Part shown: positions 34,643 through 43,793 of the stretch, piece by piece
How the letters are laid out: every line of letters begins with the position of its first letter
Position numbering within the stretch: position 1 is the first letter of the stretch
Assembly: GCA_039029455.1 (NCBI GenBank)
Contig: JBCCGE010000004.1
Span: 13,736 to 77,735 of the forward strand
Source of the DNA: JBCCGE01 sp039029455
Lineage (GTDB): Bacteria; Pseudomonadota; Gammaproteobacteria; Arenicellales; Poriferihabitantaceae
Direction: 5' to 3'
DNA: 64,000 nucleotides
Notes under the pieces: generated by a model
Databases searched by the model: none
Seen by the model: the letters and a program-made list of their open reading frames with translations, nothing else
Told to the model about the DNA's origin: nothing
Position numbers and translations under genes: made by a program

Positions 34643-36304
34643 TTACATTGCGGCGTAGTTTGGCCCGCCTGTACCTTCGGGCGTCACCCAGTTTATGTTT
34701 CCCGTCGGGTCTTTGATATCGCAGGTTTTGCAGTGAACGCAATTCTGAGCATTGATTCTCAACTCTGGCTCACCGTTTTCTTCTATGTATTCATAGACGC
34801 CCGCCGGACAGAAGCGCTGCTCGGGACCGGCATATTTGCTCAAATTGATGGCTACAGCCTTACTCGTGTCGGTGAGTTTTAGATGAACCGGCTGATCCTC
34901 TTCGTGGTTTGTGCTGGAAAGATAGACCGAGGAGGTCTTGTCAAAGCTGAGCACACCATCGGGTTTGGGATAGGTAATTTCCTTGCAGTCACCCGCAGGT
35001 TTCAGCGATTCATGGTCGGATAACGGATCTCTCAGGGAAAACGGAAGCTTACCGTTGAAAATGTTCTGGTCGATGAAATTGTAGGCACCGCCGATCCAGG
35101 TGCCGAATTTGTGGATGGCTGCCCCGAAGTTACGTGATTTGTAGAGTTCTTCGTACAGCCAGGAGCTTTTAAAGTTGCTCTCATAATCATCAAGAGATGC
35201 ATTGTCTTCAGAGAGTACTTTGAAAACAGTTTCGGCGGCGATCATCCCGGACTTCATTGCCGTATGGGAACCCTTGATCTTGGAGAAATTGAGTGTTCCC
35301 GCATCGCACCCGATCAAAAGTCCATTCGGCATTACCATTTTGGGAAGGGCATTGAGTCCTCCCTTGGTGATAGCTCGAGCGCCGTAGGCGATTCGCTCAC
35401 CACCTTCGAGGTATTGACTGATCTTAGGGTGATGTTTGAACCGCTGCATCTCATCAAAAGGACTAAGGTGAGGATTTTTGTAAGACAAATCTGTAATCAA
35501 GCCAAGGGAGACCAGGTCATCACCCAGATGGTAGAGAAACGATCCACCGGTGGCTCCATTTTCGGCCAGTGGCCAACCCGCGCCATGGACCACCAGTCCT
35601 TTTTGATGGTTCTCTGGTTTTATTTTCCAAAGTTCCTTGATGCCGATACCGTAGTGTTGAGTCTCTGAACTTTCGGCGAGGTCAAAATGCTCAATCAATT
35701 GTTTGCCAAGACTCCCCCGACACCCTTCTGCGAACAGCGTGACCCGGGCGTGCAATTCCATGCCGGGCTCATACGATGCTTTTGCATCGCCATCCTTACC
35801 TCGTCCCATCTCACCCGTGGCGACACCTTTGATGCTTCCATCCTCGTGGAACAGAACTTCTGAGGCCGGAAAACCGGGGAAAACTTCCACACCAAGTGAC
35901 TCTGCCTGTTCACCGAGCCACCGACAGACTTCGCCCAGGCTGACGATGTAGTTGCCCTCGTTGTGCATCGGCTTCGGAACCATCCACATTGGCATCCTTT
36001 GGGCGCTGCGCTCATCCTTGAACATGTAAATGTCATCACCGGTGACCGGAGTATTAAGGGGGGCATCCCGGTCTTTCCAGTCGGGAAACAGTTCGTCAAG
36101 CGCTCTGGGCTCGAATACAGCGCCCGACAGAATGTGGGCGCCGACTTCAGATCCTTTTTCAAGGACGACTACGGCCAGCTCGTGGTCATTTTCCTGGGCC
36201 AATTGCATGAGTCGGCAGGCCGCCGACAATCCGGAAGGTCCGGCGCCGACGATCACCACATCCACTTCCATGGACTCACGTTCAATTTGTTCTTCAGAAT
36301 TCAT
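34643..36304 (-). CDS. Electron transfer flavoprotein-ubiquinone oxidoreductase
   Basis: Membrane-associated flavoprotein passing electrons from ETF, loaded by acyl-CoA and other dehydrogenases, to ubiquinone. 553 residues from the ATG at 36304, which begins just before the FAD motif VVIVGAGPSGLSAACRL. The FAD/ubiquinone core includes GAHILSGAVFEPRALDELFPDWK and GCDAGTLNFSKIKGSHTAMKSG. The C-terminal 4Fe-4S ligands are RFCPAGVYEY and CVHCKTCDIKDPTGNINW. The final GGPNYAAM is typical. Upstream it diverges from argD. The etfAB genes are not in the window. Confidence 0.96.
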   Translation of the reverse strand: MNSEEQIERESMEVDVVIVGAGPSGLSAACRLMQLAQENDHELAVVVLEKGSEVGAHILSGAVFEPRALDELFPDWKDRDAPLNTPVTGDDIYMFKDERSAQRMPMWMVPKPMHNEGNYIVSLGEVCRWLGEQAESLGVEVFPGFPASEVLFHEDGSIKGVATGEMGRGKDGDAKASYEPGMELHARVTLFAEGCRGSLGKQLIEHFDLAESSETQHYGIGIKELWKIKPENHQKGLVVHGAGWPLAENGATGGSFLYHLGDDLVSLGLITDLSYKNPHLSPFDEMQRFKHHPKISQYLEGGERIAYGARAITKGGLNALPKMVMPNGLLIGCDAGTLNFSKIKGSHTAMKSGMIAAETVFKVLSEDNASLDDYESNFKSSWLYEELYKSRNFGAAIHKFGTWIGGAYNFIDQNIFNGKLPFSLRDPLSDHESLKPAGDCKEITYPKPDGVLSFDKTSSVYLSSTNHEEDQPVHLKLTDTSKAVAINLSKYAGPEQRFCPAGVYEYIEENGEPELRINAQNCVHCKTCDIKDPTGNINWVTPEGTGGPNYAAM

Positions 36305-36409
36305 TGTGCCTATGCAGTTGAATTGCGCTTCGGGGATCAAAAACTGGGCGATATTGTGCTACCGATGCGGGTAAAATGCCAGCTGCTACAACGTCACAAA
36401 ATTGCTTGA

Positions 36410-37657
36410 ATGACCGCTATATCGCATCAATCCGCGAACTCCGAGTTACGCCAGGGGAATCAGAAAATTCGCGCACGTCACGATAATGTGATGATGCCCA
36501 ACTATGCACCGATGGAAATAGTCCCTGACCGCGGCGAGGGTGCGTGGCTGTGGGATCGTGATGGCACCCGATTTCTGGACTTTGCCGCAGGTATTGCGGT
36601 GAGTGCACTTGGTCACGCCCCGAAAGTGCTGCAAGAGGTATTGGCCGATCAGGCGTCACGTTTCTGGCATGTCAGCAATCTGATGACAAATGAGCCCGCC
36701 ATTGAGCTGGCTGACACATTGTGCGGACTGACATTTGCCGAACGAGCCTTTTTCTGCAATTCCGGGGCCGAGGCAAACGAAGCCGCGCTGAAACTCGCTC
36801 GGCGCTTCGCATTTGAAAACGCGGGCGCTGAAAAAGACGAAATCATTGCGTTCGAAAACGGCTTTCACGGTCGAACGTTTTTTACCGTGTGCGTCGGCGG
36901 ACAGGAAAAATACAGTAATGGATTTGGACCTAAGCCCGGAGGTATCTCGCATTTGCCGTGGAATGATATCTCTGCCCTCGAGGAATCAATCTCCGATCGA
37001 ACCTGTGCGGTGATTCTGGAGCCGGTTCAGGGTGAGGGCGGTGTAAACCCCGCTGACCACAACTTTCTGCGTGCGGCGCGAGCGTTGTGTGATCGTCACC
37101 ATGCGTTGTTGATTTTCGACGAGATTCAGACCGGCATTGGACGTTCCGGAAAACTGTATACCTATGAATGGAGTAACGTCGTTCCGGATATTCTGACAAC
37201 AGCCAAGGGTCTTGGTGGAGGATTCCCCGTGGCGGCAATGCTGACTACAGCCAGAATCAGTGAAAGCCTGGCCGTTGGTACTCATGGCAGCACGTTTGGT
37301 GGCAATCCGCTGGCCTGTGTTGTGGCAAACAGGGTGCTGCAGGAACTCACACAGACCGGTTTGCTTGAATCGGTAACACCAAAAAGCGATCAATTGATGC
37401 AGGGACTGGCAGATTTGAATTCACGACACCACATGTTTACCGAAATTCGAGGATGTGGTCTGTTGATCGGGTGTCAGCTTTCCAGTACTTATGCAGGTCG
37501 TGCCGGCGAGCTTATGAAGGCGTGTATGGATCAGGGTTTGCTGGCGCTGGTGGCGGGACCCGATGTGCTGCGACTTGCACCACCACTGATCATCACCGAA
37601 CAGGAAATTTCCTCAGGTCTTGAAAAAATTGACGCTGCGGTAGTGAGCCTACATTAG
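36410..37657 (+). CDS. argD: Acetylornithine aminotransferase
   Basis: PLP class III aminotransferase of arginine synthesis, probably also active on succinyl-diaminopimelate. The 415-residue protein has the phosphate loop FCNSGAEANEAALKLARRF, the FHGRTFFTV region, FDEIQTGIGRSGKLY, and the PLP lysine in LTTAKGLGGGFPVAAML. The pattern also fits AstC-type succinylornithine aminotransferase; ArgD is preferred because no ast genes are adjacent. Confidence 0.9.
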   Translation: MTAISHQSANSELRQGNQKIRARHDNVMMPNYAPMEIVPDRGEGAWLWDRDGTRFLDFAAGIAVSALGHAPKVLQEVLADQASRFWHVSNLMTNEPAIELADTLCGLTFAERAFFCNSGAEANEAALKLARRFAFENAGAEKDEIIAFENGFHGRTFFTVCVGGQEKYSNGFGPKPGGISHLPWNDISALEESISDRTCAVILEPVQGEGGVNPADHNFLRAARALCDRHHALLIFDEIQTGIGRSGKLYTYEWSNVVPDILTTAKGLGGGFPVAAMLTTARISESLAVGTHGSTFGGNPLACVVANRVLQELTQTGLLESVTPKSDQLMQGLADLNSRHHMFTEIRGCGLLIGCQLSSTYAGRAGELMKACMDQGLLALVAGPDVLRLAPPLIITEQEISSGLEKIDAAVVSLH

Positions 37658-37754
37658 GAGACGCCCTGACTCCGACGACTGCGCTCGGGAGACAGAATCC
37701 ATACCTGGTTAGCGATATTGCCCAGCAAATCCGCACCTTCAAGCAGCCTTCAGG

Positions 37755-38624
37755 CTAGGATTCCGCGCCTCTAATATGATCCTCTATTTGCGGGGTTCGA
37801 TAGCCGTCGGATCGCCATATAATGGGGAAAAAGTTTTCGTCCATCGAATTGTCACCGAGACGTTTATAACGACTGTAAATTGGCCCGATACCCTGCTCAA
37901 AATTGGAGGGGACGTATCTGACCTCGCTCGGCATGGCATGCAGCACAAGTGAACGTCTGGGAATACCTGCAAGATTGGGTCCCGAACCGTGCCAGGTCGC
38001 GCCGTGATGAAAGGAGCCGCCACCCGCTTTCGTCTCGACGTGACAGATTTCAGCGTCGACACCGGCTCGGGCCGCAGCTTCACGCACGGTTTTTCTGTAG
38101 TCGGCCGGGGCGTGAAATTCACCGGTCGGTTTGCCGAGTTCCCATCGATGGGAACCACGGGCGAATTCGATTGTGCCACCCGATGCGCTGGTATCGTCAA
38201 GAGCGATCCAGCAGGTCAGAATTTCACCGGGCGTAAACCATGACAAGTAGGCGTTGTCCTGATGAAAGCCAAGCGATTTCGCGCCCGGCGGTTTCCATAT
38301 GACATTGTCGATCATGATTCGAACTCCACTCCACCCGGCAAACTCAGCGACGGCCCGACCCAGATTCTCATTCAGAACGGTCTCTGCGATTCGCCGATTT
38401 GCTTTCCAGCCGTTACAAATCTGACGGGTCAGCTTGGGATCACTTTCTCCCTGCTGCCAGTTGACCTCGTCGGGACGCACGCCGGTCTGGAAGCGTCCGC
38501 AGAACACGTCTTCAAAAGCATCATGGAGGCCGGCTACAGTGTCCTGATCGATGAGGTTGTCGACAACCACAAACCCGTCCGAATCAAATGCTTTCCGATG
38601 ATTCGAGTCAGGGAAAAATGGCAT
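37755..38624 (-). CDS. Phytanoyl-CoA-dioxygenase-family oxygenase
   Basis: Fe(II)/2-oxoglutarate oxygenase, 289 residues. The metal triad is His121 and Asp123 in GFHQDNAYLSWF and the distal His212 in the WHGSGPN motif, with the 2-oxoglutarate arginine shortly after in IPRRS. The substrate is unknown: members hydroxylate phytanoyl-CoA, ectoine, quorum signals or natural products. It lacks the ectoine-hydroxylase signature and no ectABC genes are present. It stands alone, convergent with argD. Confidence 0.85.
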   Translation of the reverse strand: MPFFPDSNHRKAFDSDGFVVVDNLIDQDTVAGLHDAFEDVFCGRFQTGVRPDEVNWQQGESDPKLTRQICNGWKANRRIAETVLNENLGRAVAEFAGWSGVRIMIDNVIWKPPGAKSLGFHQDNAYLSWFTPGEILTCWIALDDTSASGGTIEFARGSHRWELGKPTGEFHAPADYRKTVREAAARAGVDAEICHVETKAGGGSFHHGATWHGSGPNLAGIPRRSLVLHAMPSEVRYVPSNFEQGIGPIYSRYKRLGDNSMDENFFPIIWRSDGYRTPQIEDHIRGAES

Positions 38625-38704
38625 AGCTCGACGAGGTGTTAACCGTTGCTGTTCAGGTCTGCCGACTTCAGTGCAGTGCTCACCGCATCGCTCTCCGTAC
38701 CGGA

Positions 38705-39478
38705 CTACTTTTCGACAAACGCGCGTTCAATGACGTACTCACGATAGTCACTTTTTCGAGTCTCCTGAAAACCGAAGCCGTCGAGGATTTCAGTCAGGCT
38801 CTTCAGCATGCTGGGACCACCACACAGCATAAATCGGTCATCTTCAACCGAAAACGGTGGCATGCCAATATCGTTGAGCAGCTTGCCGGACTCCAGAAGT
38901 GTGGTGATTCTGCCGTAGTTTTTGAACGGTTCCCGTGTGACAGCAGGGTAGTAGATCAGTTTGTCTTTCACCGCATCACCAAAATACTCGTTCTCGAGCA
39001 GCTCATGAGTTATCAATTGCTGGTAGGTGAGCTCGTTGATATATCGACAGCCGTGAACCAGGATAACTTTCTCAAAATTCTCGTAAATCTCCGGGTCCTT
39101 GATGATCGACAAAAACGGTGCCAGTCCGGTTCCCGTGCTCAACAGGTAGAGGTGCTTGCCCGGTCTGAGGTGATCCCAAAGCAGTGTGCCCGTTGGCTTT
39201 TTGCTGACCAGTAACTCATCGCCGACTTTGATGTGTTGCAGACGCGATGTGAGCGGACCGTCCTGAACTTTTATGCTGTAGAACTCCAGATAATTCTCAT
39301 AGTTGGAACTCGCCATACTGTAGGCCCGCATCAATGGCTTGCCGTCAACTTCAATTCCAATCATGGCGAATTCGCCGTTTCGAAATCGCAGAGAAGGATC
39401 GCGCGTTGTCTTAATTGTAAACAGGGTGTCAGACCAGTGATGAACGTCTGTAACAGTTTCGGTATGCGCTTTGGCCAT
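38705..39478 (-). CDS. fpr: Ferredoxin/flavodoxin-NADP reductase
   Basis: 257-residue FAD enzyme shuttling electrons between NADPH and ferredoxin or flavodoxin. The ATG at 39478 begins the family-typical MAKAHTETVTDVHHW (relatives start with a VTDVHHWTDTLF pattern). FAD binding is by MRAYSMASSNYENYLEFYSI; the NADPH part by LLSTGTGLAPFLSII and VILVHGCRY; the C-terminus ends in VEK. A 215-base gap separates it from nudC upstream and may hold its own promoter. Confidence 0.93.
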   Translation of the reverse strand: MAKAHTETVTDVHHWSDTLFTIKTTRDPSLRFRNGEFAMIGIEVDGKPLMRAYSMASSNYENYLEFYSIKVQDGPLTSRLQHIKVGDELLVSKKPTGTLLWDHLRPGKHLYLLSTGTGLAPFLSIIKDPEIYENFEKVILVHGCRYINELTYQQLITHELLENEYFGDAVKDKLIYYPAVTREPFKNYGRITTLLESGKLLNDIGMPPFSVEDDRFMLCGGPSMLKSLTEILDGFGFQETRKSDYREYVIERAFVEK

Positions 39479-39693
39479 CAGTCGGTTAGAGATTTCCAGA
39501 ATGTGTTGAGCGTGTCGGTAAGGGCTCTGACTGCTTGCAGCGTCGGGATTATGCGCCGAACAGCACGTTCTCGGGAAGAGTTCATACTGTTTTTGCAATA
39601 TTTCGCTGATTTCAGTAGAGACTCAGCGAGCGACATAGTGGGATGGTCAAAACGCAGTCTGACACGCGGTGCAGCAGTTGATGCAAAGTGAAT

Positions 39694-40674
39694 TTATCCG
39701 TACTTGTCAATCCAAAGGTTGATCAGATTGCGCGCAATCGAATCGCGACGAGGCAGCGCCAGAGTGGAATCCGGATCGTCGTACTCTCCAAACCCCAGCA
39801 ATTCTTCGCGGGTAAACCACTGCGCATCTTCTAGCTCATCATTGTCCACACTGATTCTGCTTTGCGAGGTTGTCGCGTGAAATCCAAACATCATCGAAGA
39901 CGGAAATGGCCAGGGTTGAGACGCCAGGTAGTGGGCGTCGTCGATATGGATACCCGCCTCTTCCAGCACCTCCCGCGCGACGGCTTCTTCCAGCGTCTCA
40001 CCCGGGTCAACATAGCCGGCCAGCGTTGAATACACTTTTTTTGGTAGTCCGCTGTGCCTGCCCAAAAGGCATCGAGGTATGCCGTCATTGGGTCTGGCCT
40101 GTTCGACCAACATGATGACCGCGGGATTGATATGGGGATAAGCCTCCCGTCCACAGTCAGCGTTCATGCAAATTCTCACATGTCCGCCGCGACGACTTTC
40201 ATTGTGAGTACCGCAGCGACTGCAGTGACCATTCTGGCTGTGCCAGTAGTGCAATCCTCTGGCGTAGGCCATGATCGCGCTTTCCTGCTGCTTAAGGAGG
40301 GGGCCAATGTGACGCAGGTCAACAAATCTTGCGCTCAGACCCAGGCCTGCCGCCCAGTTGTTTGCCGCGGTCTCGTCGTCCGCATCGATCCCGGCTGAAA
40401 ACACCGGATCGTTACCGAGATGACCGAGATAAACAGGGTATTTGCCATTGTCAAAATCGGATCGAACCCGCGGCATCTCCAGCAGAAACAGGCCGGGCTT
40501 TTCCGGTCGGCTGATGTCGGTGAGATTCAGGTGTTTCCAGATAGGCAAAAACAGTGCCGATGGATTCAGCAACTGTTGCGTAATCCACTCGGTGCGTTCG
40601 CGCTCAGCCGAATGCCGGTTAAGTGGCATGCGGATATAACTGAGATTTTCGAAACCGTCTTTAACCAGGGGCAT
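39694..40674 (-). CDS. nudC: NAD(+) diphosphatase / RNA decapping hydrolase NudC
   Basis: Nudix hydrolase cleaving NADH and removing NAD caps from RNA. The 326-residue protein has the zinc ribbon (Cys151, Cys154, Cys169, Cys174), the Nudix box at 220-242 (GYVDPGETLEEAVAREVLEEAGI, all catalytic positions kept) and the NudC-specific SQPWPFPSSMM. The start at 40674 could be 15 codons later (MPLNRHSAE). It begins 20 bases after typA. Confidence 0.95.
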   Translation of the reverse strand: MPLVKDGFENLSYIRMPLNRHSAERERTEWITQQLLNPSALFLPIWKHLNLTDISRPEKPGLFLLEMPRVRSDFDNGKYPVYLGHLGNDPVFSAGIDADDETAANNWAAGLGLSARFVDLRHIGPLLKQQESAIMAYARGLHYWHSQNGHCSRCGTHNESRRGGHVRICMNADCGREAYPHINPAVIMLVEQARPNDGIPRCLLGRHSGLPKKVYSTLAGYVDPGETLEEAVAREVLEEAGIHIDDAHYLASQPWPFPSSMMFGFHATTSQSRISVDNDELEDAQWFTREELLGFGEYDDPDSTLALPRRDSIARNLINLWIDKYG

Positions 40675-40694
40675 AAGCGATCCAGTCAGATTGA

Positions 40695-42521
40695 TCAGGC
40701 AGATTTCTTTAGTCGCGACGCCTGCTTGCGCTCATGTTCCTTGAGGAGTTTTTTGCGAATGCGAATACTCGATGGAGTGATCTCTGCGAGCTCGTCATCG
40801 TCGATGATTTCGATTGCAGATTCCAGAGTGAGTCTCACGGGCGGTTCGAGAACGATGCTCTCATCTTTGCCGGCTGCACGGATATTGGTGAGTTGTTTGC
40901 CTTTAAGAGGGTTGACGATCAGGTCGTTGTCTCTTGAGTGCAGGCCAATAATCTGACCCTCATAGACCTCAGTGTTCGGGTGGATCAACAACCGGCCTCT
41001 CTCCTGCAGATTAAACAATGCAAATGCCAGAGCCTTGCCGGTCTCGGTTGAAATCAGAGCACCATTGCGTCGGGCGCTCAATTCGCCACCGGCTGTTGGC
41101 GCATACTTGTCAAACACGTGATAAATCAGCCCTGTGCCTGATGTTGTTGTCAAAAATTCGGTCTGAAACCCTATCAGTCCGCGGGCAGGTATGTTGTACT
41201 GCAGCCGGACCCGACCCCTGCCATCGGGCTGCATGTCCTGCAGGGAACCGCCTCTTTTGCCGAGCGCTTCCATCACTGAGCCCTGGTGGATTTCTTCAAT
41301 ATCAACGCTGAGCTCTTCCCAGGGTTCGCAACGAACGCCGTCGATGTCCTGATAGATAACCTGCGGCTTCGATACCGCGATTTCATAACCTTCACGTCGC
41401 ATATTCTCGAGAAGTATCCCCAGATGCAGTTCCCCGCGACCCGATACCTTGAATACGTCCGCGTCATCGGTATCTTCGACGCGCAGTGCGACATTGTGAA
41501 TGAGTTCCCGTCGCAGCCGTTCGCCGATCTGACGCGAGGTCACGTATTTGCCTTCGCGTCCTGCGAATGGGGATGTATTGACCTGAAAATTCATGCTCAC
41601 TGTAGGTTCGTCAACGCTGAGTGACGGCAGCGCATCCGGCTGATCCGGGCTGCACAGGGTATCGGAAATGCTCAGGTCTTCGATGCCGGTGATCGCAACG
41701 ATGTCTCCGGCCTGCGCGGATTCAACCTCAACCCTTTCAAGCCCGTGAAACCCGAAAATCTGCAAAACCCTGCCACTTTTGCGTCGATCCTGCCGATCAA
41801 TGCGCACCACGTTGGTTTTGTTCGAAATTCGACCTCGGGTAATGCGGCCAACACCGACTGTGCCCAGATACTGTGAGTAATCGAGGGATGAAATCTGCAT
41901 CTGAAAACCACCGTCCAGATCTACATTCGGTGGATTCACCTGCGTGACAATTGTCTCAAACAATACATCCATACTGTCTGTGCGAGTGTCCGCATCGGTG
42001 GTCGCGAAGCCTTCAATGGCGGACGCATAAACCACCGGAAAATCGAGTTGCTCGTCGGTTGCACCAAGGCGATCAAAAAGGTCAAAGGTCTGGTCGAGTA
42101 CCCAGTCCGGTCGAGAGCCTTCACGGTCTATCTTGTTGATCACCACTATGGGCTGCAGTCCATGAGCAAATGCTTTTTGAGTTACAAAGCGTGTCTGGGG
42201 CATTGGACCCTCGACAGCATCCACCAAAAGCAGCACTGAATCGACCATCGAAAGCACGCGCTCCACTTCACCACCAAAATCGGCGTGACCCGGCGTATCT
42301 ACAATATTAATCCTGTAATCGTTCCATCGAATCGCGGTATTTTTGGACAAAATCGTGATGCCGCGCTCTTTCTCTATATCGTTTGCATCCATGACTCGTT
42401 CCACAGGACCAAACCGCTCGCCAAGTGTCCCGGACTGCTGCAAAAGCCGGTCAACCAGTGTGGTTTTGCCATGATCCACATGGGCGATGATGGCGATATT
42501 TCGAAGTTTCGAGACAGACAT
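40695..42521 (-). CDS. typA: Ribosome-associated GTPase TypA/BipA
   Basis: Translational GTPase involved in stress-dependent ribosome assembly. The 608-residue protein has the P-loop AHVDHGKTTLVDRLL, the switch II DTPGHADFGGEVERVL, the NKID guanine motif, and the BipA C-terminal signature region GLIGFQTEFLTTTSGTGLIYHVFDKY. The length is standard. It follows argB by 28 bases. Confidence 0.97.
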   Translation of the reverse strand: MSVSKLRNIAIIAHVDHGKTTLVDRLLQQSGTLGERFGPVERVMDANDIEKERGITILSKNTAIRWNDYRINIVDTPGHADFGGEVERVLSMVDSVLLLVDAVEGPMPQTRFVTQKAFAHGLQPIVVINKIDREGSRPDWVLDQTFDLFDRLGATDEQLDFPVVYASAIEGFATTDADTRTDSMDVLFETIVTQVNPPNVDLDGGFQMQISSLDYSQYLGTVGVGRITRGRISNKTNVVRIDRQDRRKSGRVLQIFGFHGLERVEVESAQAGDIVAITGIEDLSISDTLCSPDQPDALPSLSVDEPTVSMNFQVNTSPFAGREGKYVTSRQIGERLRRELIHNVALRVEDTDDADVFKVSGRGELHLGILLENMRREGYEIAVSKPQVIYQDIDGVRCEPWEELSVDIEEIHQGSVMEALGKRGGSLQDMQPDGRGRVRLQYNIPARGLIGFQTEFLTTTSGTGLIYHVFDKYAPTAGGELSARRNGALISTETGKALAFALFNLQERGRLLIHPNTEVYEGQIIGLHSRDNDLIVNPLKGKQLTNIRAAGKDESIVLEPPVRLTLESAIEIIDDDELAEITPSSIRIRKKLLKEHERKQASRLKKSA

Positions 42522-42549
42522 ATCAATTTGCGGCGGTTAAGGGCAGGTA

Positions 42550-43476
42550 TCAGGCCCCGATCTGAGTACCAAAACCGGCGTCTGTGAACAGTTCCAGAAG
42601 AAGTGCGTGCGGCACCCGTCCATCGACGATAAGTGAGTTTTTCACCCCGCTTAATACGGCGTCCAATGCGCACTCCACCTTCGGGATCATGCCACCGGCA
42701 ATAGTCCCGTCCTTAATGTTCCGATTGACCTCTGCAGCTGTCATCTCGGTTAGCAGTGTGCCGCTGCTGTCGAGAACTCCGGGTGTGTTGGTGAGCAGCA
42801 TGAGTTTCTCAGCGTTCAGGGTCACGGCGAGTTTACCTGCGACCAGATCCGCGTTGATGTTGTAGGTTTCGCCGTCGCGACCGACGCCAATCGGCGCGAT
42901 TACGGGAATAAAGTTCTGGGTATCCAGAAGTTCGACCAGACTTGGATCAATTGTTTCGACCTCGCCGACGTGACCGATATCGATGATTTCGGGTTTTTCA
43001 AGCAGCGGATCGTCTTTCTCGACATGCAGTTTTCGTGCGCGAATCAGATTACCGTCTTTGCCGGTGAGTCCTACGGCGCGTCCGCCGTGCGCATTGATCA
43101 GGTTCACAATTTCCTTATTCACTAACCCACCCAAAACCATCTCAACCACATCCATGGTCTCGGAGTCCGTCACCCGCATGCCGTCGACAAACGTTGATTC
43201 CTTGCCAATTTTGGTGAGCAGTTCGCTGATTTGAGGGCCGCCTCCGTGAACCACCACAGGATTCATACCGACCAGTTTCATCAGAATCACATCGTGGGCG
43301 AAGCCGGATTTCAGGGTCTCATCCACCATGGCGTTGCCGCCGTATTTGATCACAATGGTCTTCCCCTGATATCGCCTGATATAGGGCAGTGCTTCAGTGA
43401 GGATTCTGGCCTTGTGATGGGCCCTCGATCGAAGATCGTCAAGCGAATCGTCGGATGTTGAATGAATGTCAGGCAT
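42550..43476 (-). CDS. argB: Acetylglutamate kinase
   Basis: Phosphorylates N-acetylglutamate, second step of arginine synthesis. The 308-residue amino-acid-kinase fold has TIVIKYGGNAMVDETLK, VVVHGGGPQISELL and the GAIPM-like GGMIPKVECALDAV phosphate loop. The N-terminal helix EALPYIRRYQGKT resembles the arginine-inhibited hexameric type. It heads the argB-typA-nudC-fpr minus-strand run. Confidence 0.96.
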   Translation of the reverse strand: MPDIHSTSDDSLDDLRSRAHHKARILTEALPYIRRYQGKTIVIKYGGNAMVDETLKSGFAHDVILMKLVGMNPVVVHGGGPQISELLTKIGKESTFVDGMRVTDSETMDVVEMVLGGLVNKEIVNLINAHGGRAVGLTGKDGNLIRARKLHVEKDDPLLEKPEIIDIGHVGEVETIDPSLVELLDTQNFIPVIAPIGVGRDGETYNINADLVAGKLAVTLNAEKLMLLTNTPGVLDSSGTLLTEMTAAEVNRNIKDGTIAGGMIPKVECALDAVLSGVKNSLIVDGRVPHALLLELFTDAGFGTQIGA

Positions 43477-43487
43477 ATTCTCGTATT

Positions 43488-43510
43488 TAACCCATTAAAT
43501 CAGTGGGTTA
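43488..43510. promoter_or_regulatory. Inverted repeat ahead of argB
   Basis: TAACCCA and TGGGTTA separated by nine bases lie 11 bases before the argB start codon. It does not match the ArgR box. It could be an operator or a 5' untranslated hairpin; only the symmetry is certain. Confidence 0.35.
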
Positions 43511-43637
43511 TCCCGAATAATTTTGCCGCCGGATGACGGCGGAGCGATTCTAACTGAAATCGACGGGAGAATAGACAAAATAGTGCAGCAAGCACTGATA
43601 TTTTCAATGTTGGAACTGTTTCACAATGGCAGGCGTG

Positions 43638-43646
43638 TGGTATCAT
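43638..43646 (+). promoter_or_regulatory. Candidate extended -10 element for metK
   Basis: TGG-TATCAT matches the extended -10 pattern TGnTATAAT at five of six hexamer positions; the -35 (around 43619) is weak, as is common with extended -10 promoters. Transcription would begin at about 43652-43654, inside the palindrome that follows. Confidence 0.4.
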
Positions 43647-43651
43647 CACAG

Positions 43652-43673
43652 CATATAAAGATATCTTTATATG
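43652..43673. promoter_or_regulatory. Perfect 22-base palindrome overlapping the predicted metK start site
   Basis: The half-site CATATAAAGAT is followed directly by its exact complement. Perfect AT-rich palindromes of this form are typical operators of ArsR-family repressors, and the ArsR-type regulator SahR is known to control SAM-cycle genes such as metK and ahcY in proteobacteria. Its position just after the -10 would allow repression of metK-ahcY. Assignment to SahR is inferred from context; no regulator gene is in the window. Confidence 0.65.
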
Positions 43674-43793
43674 GTGCTTGAACCCTGATCGTTGCGATGA
43701 TTGCGAACAGCCGGGGTTTGCCGTCGTGATCTGTTGCCGAGATGCGTCAGATCTTTCCCACAACGAATACGTATGAATACCGCTGGAGACCCC

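Larger units (their letters stand above)
43477..43793. other. Divergent argB/metK control region
   Basis: This 317-base gap has no gene. It holds, in order from the argB side: an inverted repeat TAACCCA/TGGGTTA at 43488-43510, 11 bases before argB; a CCGCC/GGCGG hairpin near 43526-43542; a candidate metK promoter ending in an extended -10 at 43638-43646; a perfect 22-base palindrome at 43652-43673; and a roughly 120-base metK leader in which I see no known riboswitch. Confidence 0.7.

Noticed and set aside
43674..43793. A SAM or SAH riboswitch in the metK leader
   Set aside because: No terminator hairpin or known aptamer core is visible; control by the upstream palindrome fits better.
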